From: Mesostigma viride
Taxonomy: Eukaryota; Streptophyta; Mesostigmatophyceae; Mesostigmatales; Mesostigmataceae
Length of the DNA stretch: 64,000 nt
Assembly (NCBI GenBank): GCA_009746045.1
Contig: RPFO01001383.1
Span: 115,098 to 179,097 of the forward strand
Reading direction: 5' to 3'
Part shown: one piece after another, positions 8,980 to 18,721 of the stretch
Position numbering within the stretch: the first letter of the stretch is position 1
How the letters are laid out: every line of letters begins with the position of its first letter
The notes under the pieces: generated by a model
What the model was told of the DNA's origin: nothing
The model's input: only the letters and a program-made list of their open reading frames with translations
Database searches by the model: none
Made by a program: the position numbers and the translations under genes

Positions 8980-10078
8980 TATGATACCATATTACTAATG
9001 ACAGTCTACTCATGAGCATATACCTTGGTAACTGAAAGGGCCAGAGAGGGACCGTGTGCAAGGTGGGTAGGTTTGCTCAGGGGGGAAGCAGCAAGGGCCT
9101 GTTTCAAACAAGCAGTGCAAGCATGCACACCACTCGGTTAACGGGGTGATACTAACCCGTAACCCACAGCACAATTACCACCTGTTTTTAGTGAAATTTT
9201 GGCAGCATTTCCCCTGTACAGTGGGGGAATGCTGGCCCCCTTGAGGCCGTGGCTGGGTCGTCGCCGTCTTGGGCCCTTCACCACTTGGGCCCTTCACCAA
9301 TGGAAGAAAAACAGAAAACAATGCTGGCGACCCTTGGCGTCCTGGCTCGTAGCCGTCTGGTGTGAAAATGGAGACAAAACCACACAAACAGGGCCTAACT
9401 GCGCATGCCAAGGGAAAACATCATTCCTACAATATTCCTAAGCACTAGACTCGCAGAAGGGACACTAGCAATGCGTGAATTCAACCCAGTTCACGCAATG
9501 TGGTTCTAATTAGACGACTCAGGTCTCTCCGCTTTACTGGGTCAAAAACAGGCAATATTCCACCAAATTGAGCGATTCCAACTACGGCCAAGCAAGGGAA
9601 GGCTCTCCCATACTAATTCGTTTTCGAAAGGAAAGGACGATTAAAACCTAAAGAAATCGTCTAATTCCAGGCAGGGCCTACCCTTCCATTAACCGTAACA
9701 GTGTTTCTGCTAAGGGGTGGGGGGTTCCGGTAACTCCGGTAGGGGGGGGGTCCGGCCGAGGCCGCGAAGCGGCCGAGGCCGGGGGGGGGTCCGGGGGGGC
9801 GGAGCCCCCCTCGGATGTTGGCGAATTTTTTTTGAAAAATAAAAACCCATGCAATAGGATTTCTTATACAGTTATATAATTTATCCTAAACTGTGAAGCC
9901 TTGCCTTAGTGGGCTGCTTGTGCCTTGAATCCTGATTCACATAGCCTTGGCATACGCAGGGCTCCCTAACAAAACATACGAAAATGATAACTTAGCATGC
10001 ATACAAGCATGCCTTGTCACAATAGGAGGTTACAAAACATAGTTGTCATCACTTGTAGGCTATGTAGCTCACATTAGC

Positions 10079-10450
10079 TCACCCATACATTATTGGCGTG
10101 ACCTCACACGATGCCGCCTTAGGGTTTGCATGCACCATACACCCATAGGCCGGAGTCGAAACAACCTGCTCCGACATGGCCTGCTCCGGAACATCACCGC
10201 CATGAATTTCGCGCTGTGGGTGCGCTGAGCCACCTGCATCGCCCTGCTCTACGGCACCCTCATCCCCATTCGTCTTATCAGTGTCGTCCCCTTCTAACTC
10301 GTTGCCTGCCTGCGCCTGGTGTGTAACGACCGTGCCCAAAGCCCGGCGACCGCTCGTACTGCCAGCCAAGGTCAAAACGCCACCACCTCGTGTGAAATGG
10401 TCCTTGAACTTGTAGCCCAGGGGAATCGGGGGCTCTTTCTTCTTCGTCAT
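10079..10450 (-). CDS. Hypothetical ORF inside the hAT-like element
   Basis: A 123-residue ORF starting MTKKKEPPIPLGYKFKDHF. The first 20 residues are basic and could be a nuclear signal; the middle is acidic and low in complexity. No BED finger or hAT dimerisation motif is present. It might be a first exon or noise. Confidence 0.25.
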   Translation of the reverse strand: MTKKKEPPIPLGYKFKDHFTRGGGVLTLAGSTSGRRALGTVVTHQAQAGNELEGDDTDKTNGDEGAVEQGDAGGSAHPQREIHGGDVPEQAMSEQVVSTPAYGCMVHANPKAASCEVTPIMYG

Positions 10451-11289
10451 GATTCACTTCTCTAGCGCACTATCGAAAAATGTAGGATTAGAAAACACGC
10501 AAAACAAAGTCAGCTGGCTCGACTGCCGTGAACTTTATGCATCGTCTAGCGGCTCAGCACCTTTACATCGTGTTGCGTACCTACTGCTGCAGGCATTCTG
10601 CAGCGCATTTGTTACCCGCTGAAGTCTACGCACTTGACAGACTGGAATTGCCGGCTGCCAAGTGCTGAGTGCTGACCCATTCGTTATAGGGTCAGATCTG
10701 CACCGCGCCACGCCTTTTGTTACTTGGGTACGGATAATCTATTTGCTCACAGATTGAAGTTGAAACTTTAGCCCCTCCTCGATCAACAGTAGTTGTTAGC
10801 ACGTCCAACAACTCAACTCAACTCAACATCAACAACAACGAGATTTGTGCTGGTCAAGCTCACACCGGTATTAAAAGTGGGCAACAACAACGACAACTGA
10901 AGTCGCGAGCGAGCAATGTTTGTGCAAATTCGCCTAGCCTAGACGAGCCGTTGCCCATGATTATTTTTTTAATACTGCATCTGAGGGTCACGCACTACTA
11001 TTTTAACCTCATCAGTAAGGTATCTTGTAGCTACGATAGGACCGTCGCGAGATTCCATGCCCTGCATGGCGCACTGGTTTTCGTCGGGCATTCAGCAGGG
11101 CTCTGCTGTGTCGGACTTTACATTCGGTGGAGGTGTTAGCATGGCAGCAATGTACAAACTATTTGTGGGTGCCGGGAATAGTAACATATACTAATCGAAA
11201 TTGATATTTTGTAATAGTCAGTATATAAGTACCGGGTTTGTCTGACGGGGAAACCGGGGAACCCCGGCCGGCATTATTTGCTTCCCGGT

Positions 11290-11490
11290 CGACCAGGTCA
11301 GCCCGGGCATGGCTTACCGGTCGGCCGGGGGGGGTTTCCTGCTCTGAACACAGCATACCGGTCGGTCGGGGGGGGGGTTCCTGCTTGACATATAGCATAC
11401 CGGTCGGCCGGGGGGGGTTTCCTGCTTGGCATATAGCATACCGGTCGGCCGGGGGGGGCTTACCGGTCGGCCGGGGGGGCACCGGTAATT
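11290..11490. repeat. G-rich tandem units near the hAT-like right end
   Basis: Four to five degenerate units of about 50 bp, each with taccggtcggccgggggggg and a tcctgctt-cata-tagca spacer. They lie just inside the right terminus and may be transposase-binding subterminal repeats. Confidence 0.7.
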
Positions 11491-11965
11491 ACCGGAGAAT
11501 TACCGGTACCGGTGCGTTAGCAGAAACACTGAACCGTAATGCTACCGAGGTGATACGACCAATTTTCCACTAGAATTCGCCAAGTCCGGTCCATATGCTG
11601 CGCCTCTACAGGGCAAAAGAGTCTAAAAAGGTTCGTTAAAAGACTTGCAAAAAAGGTTCGTTAAAAGACTGCAAAAAGGTTCGTTAAAAGACTGCAAAAA
11701 GGTTCGTAAAGGGAAAAACTGCAAAAAGGTTCGTAACAAGATTCCAAAAATGGGCCGATCTGATTTTGATATACTACGTTAGCACTAAGTATTAAGACAG
11801 AAGCTTGCAAGGCTTCGATATGCCAAATTTTACTGAGTATCCCGTGTCCTCTCTAGGAAGCAGCACTTGGGATCTAACTCAATGGGCTAGGCGCACCTTG
11901 TAGCTTGCCCGATTCGTTGACTTCGGTTGACGACCGAATATTGAATAATGAAATTAATGACTTCA

Positions 11966-12729
11966 ATGCGGCGCGTTTGGCCGTTTGCAGCTCTGTGCAG
12001 TCCAGCAGGGGCGCTCCTCCGAGTCCAATGTTACGTCCGGACCTGTGATCAGACCCGGGCCGGGTCCTGATCAAGGTATCATGAAAGAATCTTTAACCCG
12101 TTGGACAATGGGTTGCAACTTGGCAATGGCTCATGCCAACGTCTTTATTTCATTAATAATAAACGGTGAATCCGGGGCCAACTAATCGGGACAAGGGGGG
12201 AAGAACTAAAATGGATTACGCAGGCTCAGGACCATGAACGCGTGGGAAGGTTGGGCCACCTTCCCCATCCATATACTTTGACTACCGCGCGGTGGCGGGG
12301 ACGCACGCGTTCGGCGCCACGCGCTACAACTTGTCTCTTGAGCACACGAACAGACACCGGGCCAACCGGCCCTGAACAAACATGGATCACACACTTCGGG
12401 TCGTTTGGCACACACACACACACACAAACTATCTTACGACTCTTGGTTTTTCAGAAGTGTACAAAATAGTGTGCCACGACTATACTTCTAACACACCAAA
12501 CGGACGGTGACCGGGCCGGTCCCCTCCGATCGGCACAAGCTAACTCTAAAAATAATTGTCCGTTTTGTCCGCTTCCAGCGGCGGACTGTCACACGTTGAT
12601 CACTTTATCATGCTACAGTATTGTTGCCTTAGGATGCAACAGGTGCGGTCGCTTCACCCAGTCGCGTGGTATATACTGGCAAAAATACTGGGGCGGGGTC
12701 TGACCGCAAGGTGCCCCCGTCTTGGCGGT
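11966..12729 (-). other. 3' non-coding region of copy C
   Basis: Between the gag stop and the 3' LTR. Homologous to 4313-4927, 7118-7427 and the older 17894-18650. Includes a (CA)n run at about 12410-12426. No polypurine tract is obvious next to the LTR. The ORFs on either strand are short and not conserved. Confidence 0.6.
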
Positions 12730-14544
12730 CTACTCTTCCCCCTCCCCCAAAGGCGGGTCACGGTAGAAAGAGTCGAGCGCCGCCTTACCACCGAGTAGAG
12801 CGGAAGGTGGCTCGTCGGCGGGCAGGCTGCCGGCGGGGTCTTGCGGTTGAACATCCACCTCATTCAGCGAGCGAGGCGAACGCTGCGTCGGACGAGCCGT
12901 AGGTAGGGTATTGGTCGGGCGCTGAAAAGGAACGGGGCGGCCGGTCGGAGCCCGAGAGCGCTGCTGCGTTGTAGGAGCGGTAGCCAGGGCGCCAGTGAGG
13001 AAACGAGGGCAAGCACGCTTGATGTGCCCAATTTCCTGACAGTGATAGCAGCGGATGCGCAAGGCATCCATCACAGCCAACTCGGCCACACGCAAGGGGA
13101 TCTGAAGCTCATCGACAAACTCGTCCTGGTCGGGTTCAGTAACCACGCCTAACTGATTCACGCTCGCGCTGGCCGTGCGCTGTTGGGGCATGATGAGGTC
13201 CGCGACTCGAAGGAGATAGGGGCCAATCTGCCGCAGCTGTAGGTCGTGCCGTCGGCTTTTAGAAAAGTGGCGGAAGACCTCAGCGAGGAGTGCTGGGTGC
13301 AAACATTCAAGAAAGCGGGTGCGGGCCTCGGCACCTGAGACATCCTTAAGGCGAGCCAGGCGCAGGTCAAAGTCGGTCATATACGCCAAGACATGGCGCT
13401 GGCCTTGACGGAGGCGACCGAATTCCAACCGCTCGCGGCGATCGGCGTAAGGGGGAATACAACGGCGCTCAATGCGTGCCATCAGCTCAGCAACCGAAGC
13501 AGGGTACGTATGGGAGGCCACTTCTTCACACCCCAAGAGAGAGGCGACAGCACGGTCAAGAGCACGGGTGCAAATGAGGCCTATTTCAACGGAGTCAGAC
13601 AGACGCCAATCGTGGTATTCCTCCCACAGAGAAAATTCCTTATACAAGGAGTGTTTCCAATCAAGAATCTGTTGGGCTGTACAATCGAGCGTCAGTCTAG
13701 TGACGGATAGCGTGGGCAAAGCTGGAGGTTCGCGGTCTTTACCACCAAGACGGCGGGGACACCTCAACATATCCAACCCACGGAGGTAGCGAATCATCAC
13801 TCTCGTTGTCCTCGGCGGGTTCCTCACCATTTTCGCTGGGACACAAGTCCGGTACGTTGTCGACCGGGTTGTAAGACGGGACTGGAGCACGGGCAGGAAC
13901 GCCAGGAGCAGAACGGGCGCCTCGGGTAGTCGTGCGTGACCGAGGGCGAGCAGAGTGCGTCTCATAATAGAATTGATGGTCGTACAAGGGATCAGAGGGA
14001 CGCATGGTACAGAAATCGGCGTGTGAGTGTGGGCCATGGAGTAGGGCCCATTTGCCAGCTCAGATATGGCCTCTGTACGAGGAATAGCGGGACGTGCTAC
14101 CCGACCACCGATAGGGGCGGACAGACGCACAGATGACGGTGGGTGAGCACGCAATCCCGGGCGCAGGCTAGCACGAGGGGCTACTGATGCGACAGGATAT
14201 TGGCCGACAATTCGCCCAACATGTAACTGGGTTTGTGGGCTAGCACTGCCACCACCACGCCCGCGACCAACCGGAGAGGTGCGAGGGATAGCTACCTGGG
14301 GCAGATCAGGGGTAAGGTGTAGAGTGGGCTCGGGAGCCGCAGGGGATTGGTTTGCTGCCCTGTCATTAATAGGAGCGGTCTCGGGTGGGACTACACTAGC
14401 AGCCGGTGCAGGGACAGGCTGAGGGGGCCGTGCCTGGGGTTGGCCGGCCTGATGGGACCGGGTACGCTGACTCACAGCGTCTGCATCGTCTACTCCTGCC
14501 TGCCTAGGCTGATGTTGACTATGATCGGCCATTTGTTTATGCAC
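12730..14544 (-). CDS. gag: Gag-like polyprotein with CCHC zinc knuckle
   Basis: A 604-residue ORF. Residues 1-180 are a Pro/Gln/Arg-rich linker; 285-435 match the retrotransposon Gag core (W-x-x-Y-x-x-W-x-L, then RLEFGRLRQGQ-x-x-VLAYMTDF and LECLHPALLAEVF); 499-512 are the CCHC knuckle CYHCQEIGHIKRAC (C-x2-C-x4-H-x4-C), which binds RNA in this family. It would form the particle. Residues about 190-275 read unnaturally hydrophobic and basic, while the alternative frame at 13739-14005 is acidic and Pro-rich with an intact look; two compensating frameshifts are possible there. It ends without any pol fusion. Confidence 0.85.
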   Translation of the reverse strand: MHKQMADHSQHQPRQAGVDDADAVSQRTRSHQAGQPQARPPQPVPAPAASVVPPETAPINDRAANQSPAAPEPTLHLTPDLPQVAIPRTSPVGRGRGGGSASPQTQLHVGRIVGQYPVASVAPRASLRPGLRAHPPSSVRLSAPIGGRVARPAIPRTEAISELANGPYSMAHTHTPISVPCVPLIPCTTINSIMRRTLLALGHARLPEAPVLLLAFLPVLQSRLTTRSTTYRTCVPAKMVRNPPRTTRVMIRYLRGLDMLRCPRRLGGKDREPPALPTLSVTRLTLDCTAQQILDWKHSLYKEFSLWEEYHDWRLSDSVEIGLICTRALDRAVASLLGCEEVASHTYPASVAELMARIERRCIPPYADRRERLEFGRLRQGQRHVLAYMTDFDLRLARLKDVSGAEARTRFLECLHPALLAEVFRHFSKSRRHDLQLRQIGPYLLRVADLIMPQQRTASASVNQLGVVTEPDQDEFVDELQIPLRVAELAVMDALRIRCYHCQEIGHIKRACPRFLTGALATAPTTQQRSRAPTGRPVPFQRPTNTLPTARPTQRSPRSLNEVDVQPQDPAGSLPADEPPSALLGGKAALDSFYRDPPLGEGEE

Positions 14545-14634
14545 GCAAGAATTTAATTACTACTAGTTATTGAATTAAACACAAGGGGTCTCACTAGTTC
14601 CGCTATATAGAAGGAAGAACGGTCAAGACGTTAT

Positions 14635-15132
14635 CTAGCCCTCGATATTTACGGGGTCCGTCATTGGACCGTCTGAGGTACGGTGCACGTACTCCTCGCC
14701 GCCGAAAACAGTGAAGTCACTAGTTGGGGCAGGCTCCAGGCGTGCGGCGCGCGCGATAGCTTTAATGACCCAGATACTACGGAGGAGGTACCCGCCGCCA
14801 ATTGTGCGGATGGCCGTACGCCGAGGCCGCGGGCCGGCCGGGCGTGACTTTGGGAGGACAAGTGACGCGAGGACGTTAGGGGCCGCGGGTTCCATAAATG
14901 GAGGAAGACTTGCGTCGTCCTCGTGGGAGAAAAGTGCGCGGTATACCAGATGGGCGTGGGCGGTCTGATGATACGACTCGCCGTATCCGTGCACTCGTTT
15001 GCGGATGAGCTTGACAGCCGCGCGGTACCGGGCCGTTAACTCGCGAGCTTTCTCGCCAGGGTAGGCGTTTTCCAGTGTTAGAATGTCGATTTCCTTTGGG
15101 GATAATCCGTTACGAGGAAAGGGGACCCCCAT
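14635..15132 (-). CDS. Retroelement ORF2, unknown (copy C)
   Basis: 165 residues, about eight shorter than copies A and B because of an in-frame deletion before EPAPTSDF. The conserved N-terminal half has MGVPFPR, LTLENAYPG and LVYRALFSHEDDASLPPF. It lies 90 bp upstream of gag. No known domain. Confidence 0.55.
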   Translation of the reverse strand: MGVPFPRNGLSPKEIDILTLENAYPGEKARELTARYRAAVKLIRKRVHGYGESYHQTAHAHLVYRALFSHEDDASLPPFMEPAAPNVLASLVLPKSRPAGPRPRRTAIRTIGGGYLLRSIWVIKAIARAARLEPAPTSDFTVFGGEEYVHRTSDGPMTDPVNIEG

Positions 15133-15367
15133 GCTGGGGTACCATTTTGGGGGTACAGTAGCGACACGAAATAAAAATCAAGCCCACTGGGGTCAGTGAC
15201 TTGATGATTTTAGGCCTCTAAGAAAGAAGTAGGCCAAACAAATTAGAAACAATAAAACATGATTTAATTAAGCAACACTACTCGGGTCTACCGCCTGCAT
15301 CCTTATCATGGCCTGTTTATTTTCCCTCTATCAGTACTGCTAACCACCCAATAAGAGGCGGGGGTGA

Positions 15368-15824
15368 CTACTGGCACGCGTCACCCTTGTACTCCCTAAC
15401 TAGATGTCGTAAAAGGCGGGACAAATGTACTACTTGTCTAGTGACTTGTGACAAGGCAGGAGAGGGGCACGGTTCAGGAGACGGAATGACAAGGGTACAT
15501 CGAGCACGGCGAGTAGGGTTGGTGACCGGGTGCCCACGTCTATGGAGTCCTTCTGGGGCACGCAAGTTATCTATAAGGTATTCATATGCTGCATCCAATG
15601 AGTGGAAACCCTGGGTATTCACACTGTGGGATCCCTGAGGTTATGTTACTGGCTGTAACCCAACTAAGTACTATGCCTGCAAACGTAGGGGTGATTACAG
15701 CATAGAAGGGGTAGTTACTACCTGTACCGTTGGGACGCCAAATGGAACCAAGATCACGGGGTACTCGTTTCTTACTATGGGATGCAGAGGATTGGGAAGA
15801 GCTAGCAGATTGGGGCACACGCAT
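15368..15824 (-). pseudogene. ORF1 with a one-base frameshift (copy C)
   Basis: Matches 8524-8979 throughout but has one extra A in an A-run (15605-15607; gtggaaaccc against gtggaaccc). The upstream part (15824-15582) ends in a shifted tail after EYPGF, and the rest (from about 15622) continues in another frame. The viroplasmin-like domain is therefore cut. Gag downstream is still open. Confidence 0.8.
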
Positions 15825-16065
15825 TATGATACCATATTACTAATGACAGCCTACTCATGAGCACATACCTTGGTAACTGAAAGGGCCAGAGGGGGACCGT
15901 GAGCAGGGTGGGTAGGTTTTCTCAGGGGGTGGTAGCAAGGGCCTGTTTCAAACAAGCAGCGCAAGCATGCACACCACTCGGTTAACGGGGTGATACTAAC
16001 CCATAACCCACAGCACAATTACCACCTGTTTTTAGTGAAATTTCGGCAGCATTTCCCCTGTACAG

Positions 16066-16971
16066 TGGGGGAATGCTGGCCACCCTGAGGTCGTGGCTGG
16101 GTCGTCGCAGTCTTGGGCCCTTCACCACTTGGGCCCTTCACCAATGGAAGAAAAATGGAAAACAATGCTGGCGACCCTTGGCGTCCTGGCTCGTAGCCGT
16201 CTCGTGTGAAAATGGAGACAAAACCACACAAGCAAGACCTTACTGCGCATGCCAAGCCAAGACACCATTCCTACAATATTCCCAAGCAATATACTCGCAG
16301 CAGGGACACTAGCAATACGTGAATTCAACCCAGTTCACGCAATGTGGTTCTAATTTGACGACTCAAGTCTCTCCGCTTTACTGGGTCAAAAACAGGCAAT
16401 ATTCCACCAAATTGAGCGATTCCAACTACGGCCAAGTAAGGGAAGGGTCTCCCCTACTTGCTAATTCGTTTTCGAGTAGAAAGGACGATTGAAACCTAAA
16501 GAGATCGTCTAACTCCAGGCAGGGCCTGCCCTACCATTAACCGTAATGCTACCAAGGTGATGCGACCAATTTTTCACTAGAAATTGCCAAGTCGGGTCCA
16601 GATGCTGCGCATCTGCAGGGCAAAAGAGTCTAAAAAGGTTCGTTAAAAGACTGCAAAAAGGTCCGTCACAAGACCGCAAAAAGGTTCGTTAAAAGACTGC
16701 AAAAAGGTTCGTTAAAAAGGAAAAAACTGCAAAAAGGTTCGTAAAAAGATTCCAAAAATGGGTCATTCCGATTCGATATACTACATTAGCACTAGGTATT
16801 AAGACAGAAGCTTGCAAGGCTTCGATCTGCCAAATTTATTGAGTATCCCGTGTCCTCTCTAGGATGCAGCACTTGGGATCTAACTCAGCAGTGGGCTAGG
16901 TGTACCTTGTCGCTTGCCCGAATCGTTGACTTCGGCTGACGACCGAATATTGAATAATGAAAACGACTTCA
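16066..16971 (-). mobile_element. 5' LTR of copy C
   Basis: 906 bp, TGGGG...CTTCA on the + strand. Matches 9222-11965 minus its insertion. Bases 16630-16755 carry about five aaaaaggttcgttaaaagac units, also present in the sister LTR. The outer 11 bases (tgggggaatgct) form a hairpin with agcatttcccc just outside the LTR, at 16050-16060. Confidence 0.85.
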
Positions 16972-16972
16972 A

Positions 16973-17893
16973 TGGGGGAAATGCCGGCCACCCTGGGGCT
17001 GTAGCTGGGTGGTCGCAGTCTTGGGGCCTTCACCACTTTGGCCCTTCACCAATGGAAGAAAAACGGAAATCAAAATGCTGGCGAGCCTCGGCTGCCTGGC
17101 TCGTAGCCGTCTCGTGAGAAAAAGGGGACAAAACCACACAGGCAAAGCCTAACTGCGCGAGCCAAGCCAAGACACTATTCCTACAATATTCCTCAGCAAT
17201 TTAATCGAATCAGGGACACTAGCACTGCGTGAATTCAAAACAGTTCACGCAATTCGGTTATAAATTGACGACTCAAATCTGGCCGCTTTTCTGGGTCAAA
17301 AAAAAATTATAACATGCCTCTGTTGGGAGATCATGTAGCACATGGGTCAAAAGCAGGCAATATACCACCAAATTTTGCAATTCCGAATACGGTCAAGGGA
17401 AGGGTCTCCCCTACTTGCTAAATCATTTTCGAGTAGAAAGGATGAGTAAAACCTAAAGAGATCGTCTAATTTTGGGCAGTGCCTGCCCTACCATTAGCCG
17501 TAATGATATAGAGGTGATACGACCAAATTTTCACACTAAGTTGCGTAAAGTCGGGTCCAAATGCTGCGCAAAATAGTCAAAAAAAGGTTCGGAAAAAGGG
17601 TCCTAGAAAGATTGAAACACAGACCTTACAAAGGTTGGTAGAAATGTTCGTATAAAAAAGAAAAGGATAAAAAAAAAGGTTCGATTTCGGTTGAATGGGG
17701 ATCCAAAAATGTTTGATTCGATTTACTACGTTAGCACTAGTAAGGCCGAAGTTGGCAAGGCTTCGATCTGCCTACTTTAGTGAGCATCCGGTGTCCTCGC
17801 TCGGAGGCAGCAGTTGGGATCTTACTGAGCGGGCTAGGCGTACCTTGTCACATGCCCGATCTGTTGACTTCGGTTGATGACCGAATCATGAAG
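16973..17893 (-). mobile_element. Older LTR (copy D) abutting the copy C LTR
   Basis: Starts TGGGGGAAATGCC one base after the copy C LTR ends, and runs to about gacttga at 17893. It is more diverged and is closest to the copy A LTR. It contains a 42-bp insertion at 17302-17343. Two LTRs are directly joined with no internal sequence between them. Confidence 0.8.
17302..17343. mobile_element. 42-bp insertion with 9-bp target duplication, LINE 3'-end-like
   Basis: Flanked by gggtcaaaa at 17293-17301 and 17344-17352; the sister LTR has a single copy there (ctgggtcaaaaacagg). The insert, aaaaattataacatg...gagatcatgtagcacat, matches the ends at 53075-53110 and 53305-53343, next to a LINE. It is best read as a severely truncated LINE or SINE copy. 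Confidence 0.7.
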
Positions 17894-18650
17894 ACGACTT
17901 GAATTGACGTTGCAGCCCTGTGCTGCCCTGCACAGATGACCTCCGAGCCCAATGTTACGTCCTTGGAGTTGACCAAATCAGCCGGGTCAGAATCTTGGTC
18001 GGTATAATAAAACAGGAAAGCTCTTTGCCCTAATGGGCAGTGGTTGCAATGCCAAGTGCCACTCGAGCACGTCGTCGTTTTTACAAATTCAGTGGGTCAT
18101 CAAAAGTACACGGGACAAGGGTTGACGAACTAGACGCATGCTCAGGTTGTGAACGCATGAGGAGGTTGGACCAACATCCTGACCAAAGTACCTTGACCAG
18201 CTCGAGGTAGCGGCGGCGCACGCGCTCGGCGCCACACGCCCCCGCTTGCCTGTTGGCAAACTGAAAAGACACTGGGCCAACCGGCCCTTGACAAACTTGG
18301 GACACACGGCCTGGGTCACATTGGGCACAAGGGTTTAGACTAGCTGTTGCAACGACAGGTACGCAACGCAGGTGTTGACAATAACTAAACCTACCGGACG
18401 GTACCACATTGGTCCTGACCGAGTACACGACCGGCTACACCGGTCAGCAGCACATAACTTTCAACACACTTGTCCAAATTCAGCGGAAGCTGGGGCGAAT
18501 GAACGGACGTAACAAACTCTATGTCCGGGTAACACTATTGTTGCGTTGGGATGCAACAACGTGCACCCCAAAAAGCTGTAATTACGTCGGGGTGTGTGCT
18601 TACGTCTAGGGTGGCATGCTCGGTTCGAGCCTGGACCAGGGTGCCGCCCC
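17894..18650 (-). mobile_element. 3' internal remnant of copy D
   Basis: Diverged homologue of 11966-12480 (for example gcagccctgtgctg, then ggttggaccaacatcctg in place of ggttgggccaccttcccc). The element is truncated beyond about 18650; no gag is left. Confidence 0.65.
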
Positions 18651-18721
18651 GTGCAATCTCGCTCTTTTAGATCCGTGCAGCCGAAGGGGGCAAACTGCCC
18701 TAAACCTACAGCAGCAATGCC

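Larger units (their letters stand above)
7115..9221 (-). mobile_element. Internal region of retroelement copy B, gag-deleted
   Basis: Same order as copy A on the opposite strand: LTR (9222-11965), ORF1 8979-8524, ORF2 8287-7766, Gag N-terminus 7675-7439, then 3' UTR to 7115. Bases 7087-7114 are the first 28 bp of a 3' LTR (compare 11938-11965), cut off by the palindrome arm. The gag deletion has different endpoints from copy A: its 3' break lies inside the 3' UTR near 7427. No pol. Confidence 0.75.
9699..11531. mobile_element. hAT-like DNA transposon with 8-bp target duplication
   Basis: Ends CAGTGTTTCTGCTAA (9699-9713) and its exact reverse complement (11517-11531), followed inward by related ccggtaa motifs. 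The target duplication aaccgtaa is exact at 9691-9698 and 11532-11539. The empty site is visible in the sister LTR at about 16533-16570. An 8-bp duplication with CAGTG termini fits the hAT superfamily. No transposase is recognised inside, so it is probably non-autonomous. The subterminal DNA at 9712-9825 and 11290-11490 is very rich in G and in CCGG motifs. Confidence 0.9.
9222..11965 (-). mobile_element. LTR shared by copies B (5') and C (3'), split by a hAT-like element
   Basis: Without the insertion at 9699-11531 and one duplicated 8-mer, this LTR is about 903 bp and matches 16066-16971 (906 bp) end to end. It starts TGGGGGAATGCTGG on + and ends GACTTCA, that is TGAAGTC ... CCCCCA in element orientation. 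Being both the 5' LTR of B and the 3' LTR of C, it marks a tandem LTR-C-LTR-B arrangement. Bases 11620-11750 hold five copies of an aaaaaggttcgttaaaagac unit. Confidence 0.85.
11966..16065 (-). mobile_element. Retroelement copy C: pol-less, gag-bearing LTR element
   Basis: Flanked by LTRs at 16066-16971 (5') and 9222-11965 (3'). On the minus strand it carries ORF1 (frameshifted), ORF2 and a full gag, then about 760 bp of non-coding DNA to the 3' LTR. There is no protease, RT, RNase H or integrase, and no room for them. This matches the concept of LTR elements that keep only gag (called TR-GAG in plants). No standard tRNA primer-binding site is evident after the 5' LTR. Confidence 0.8.
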
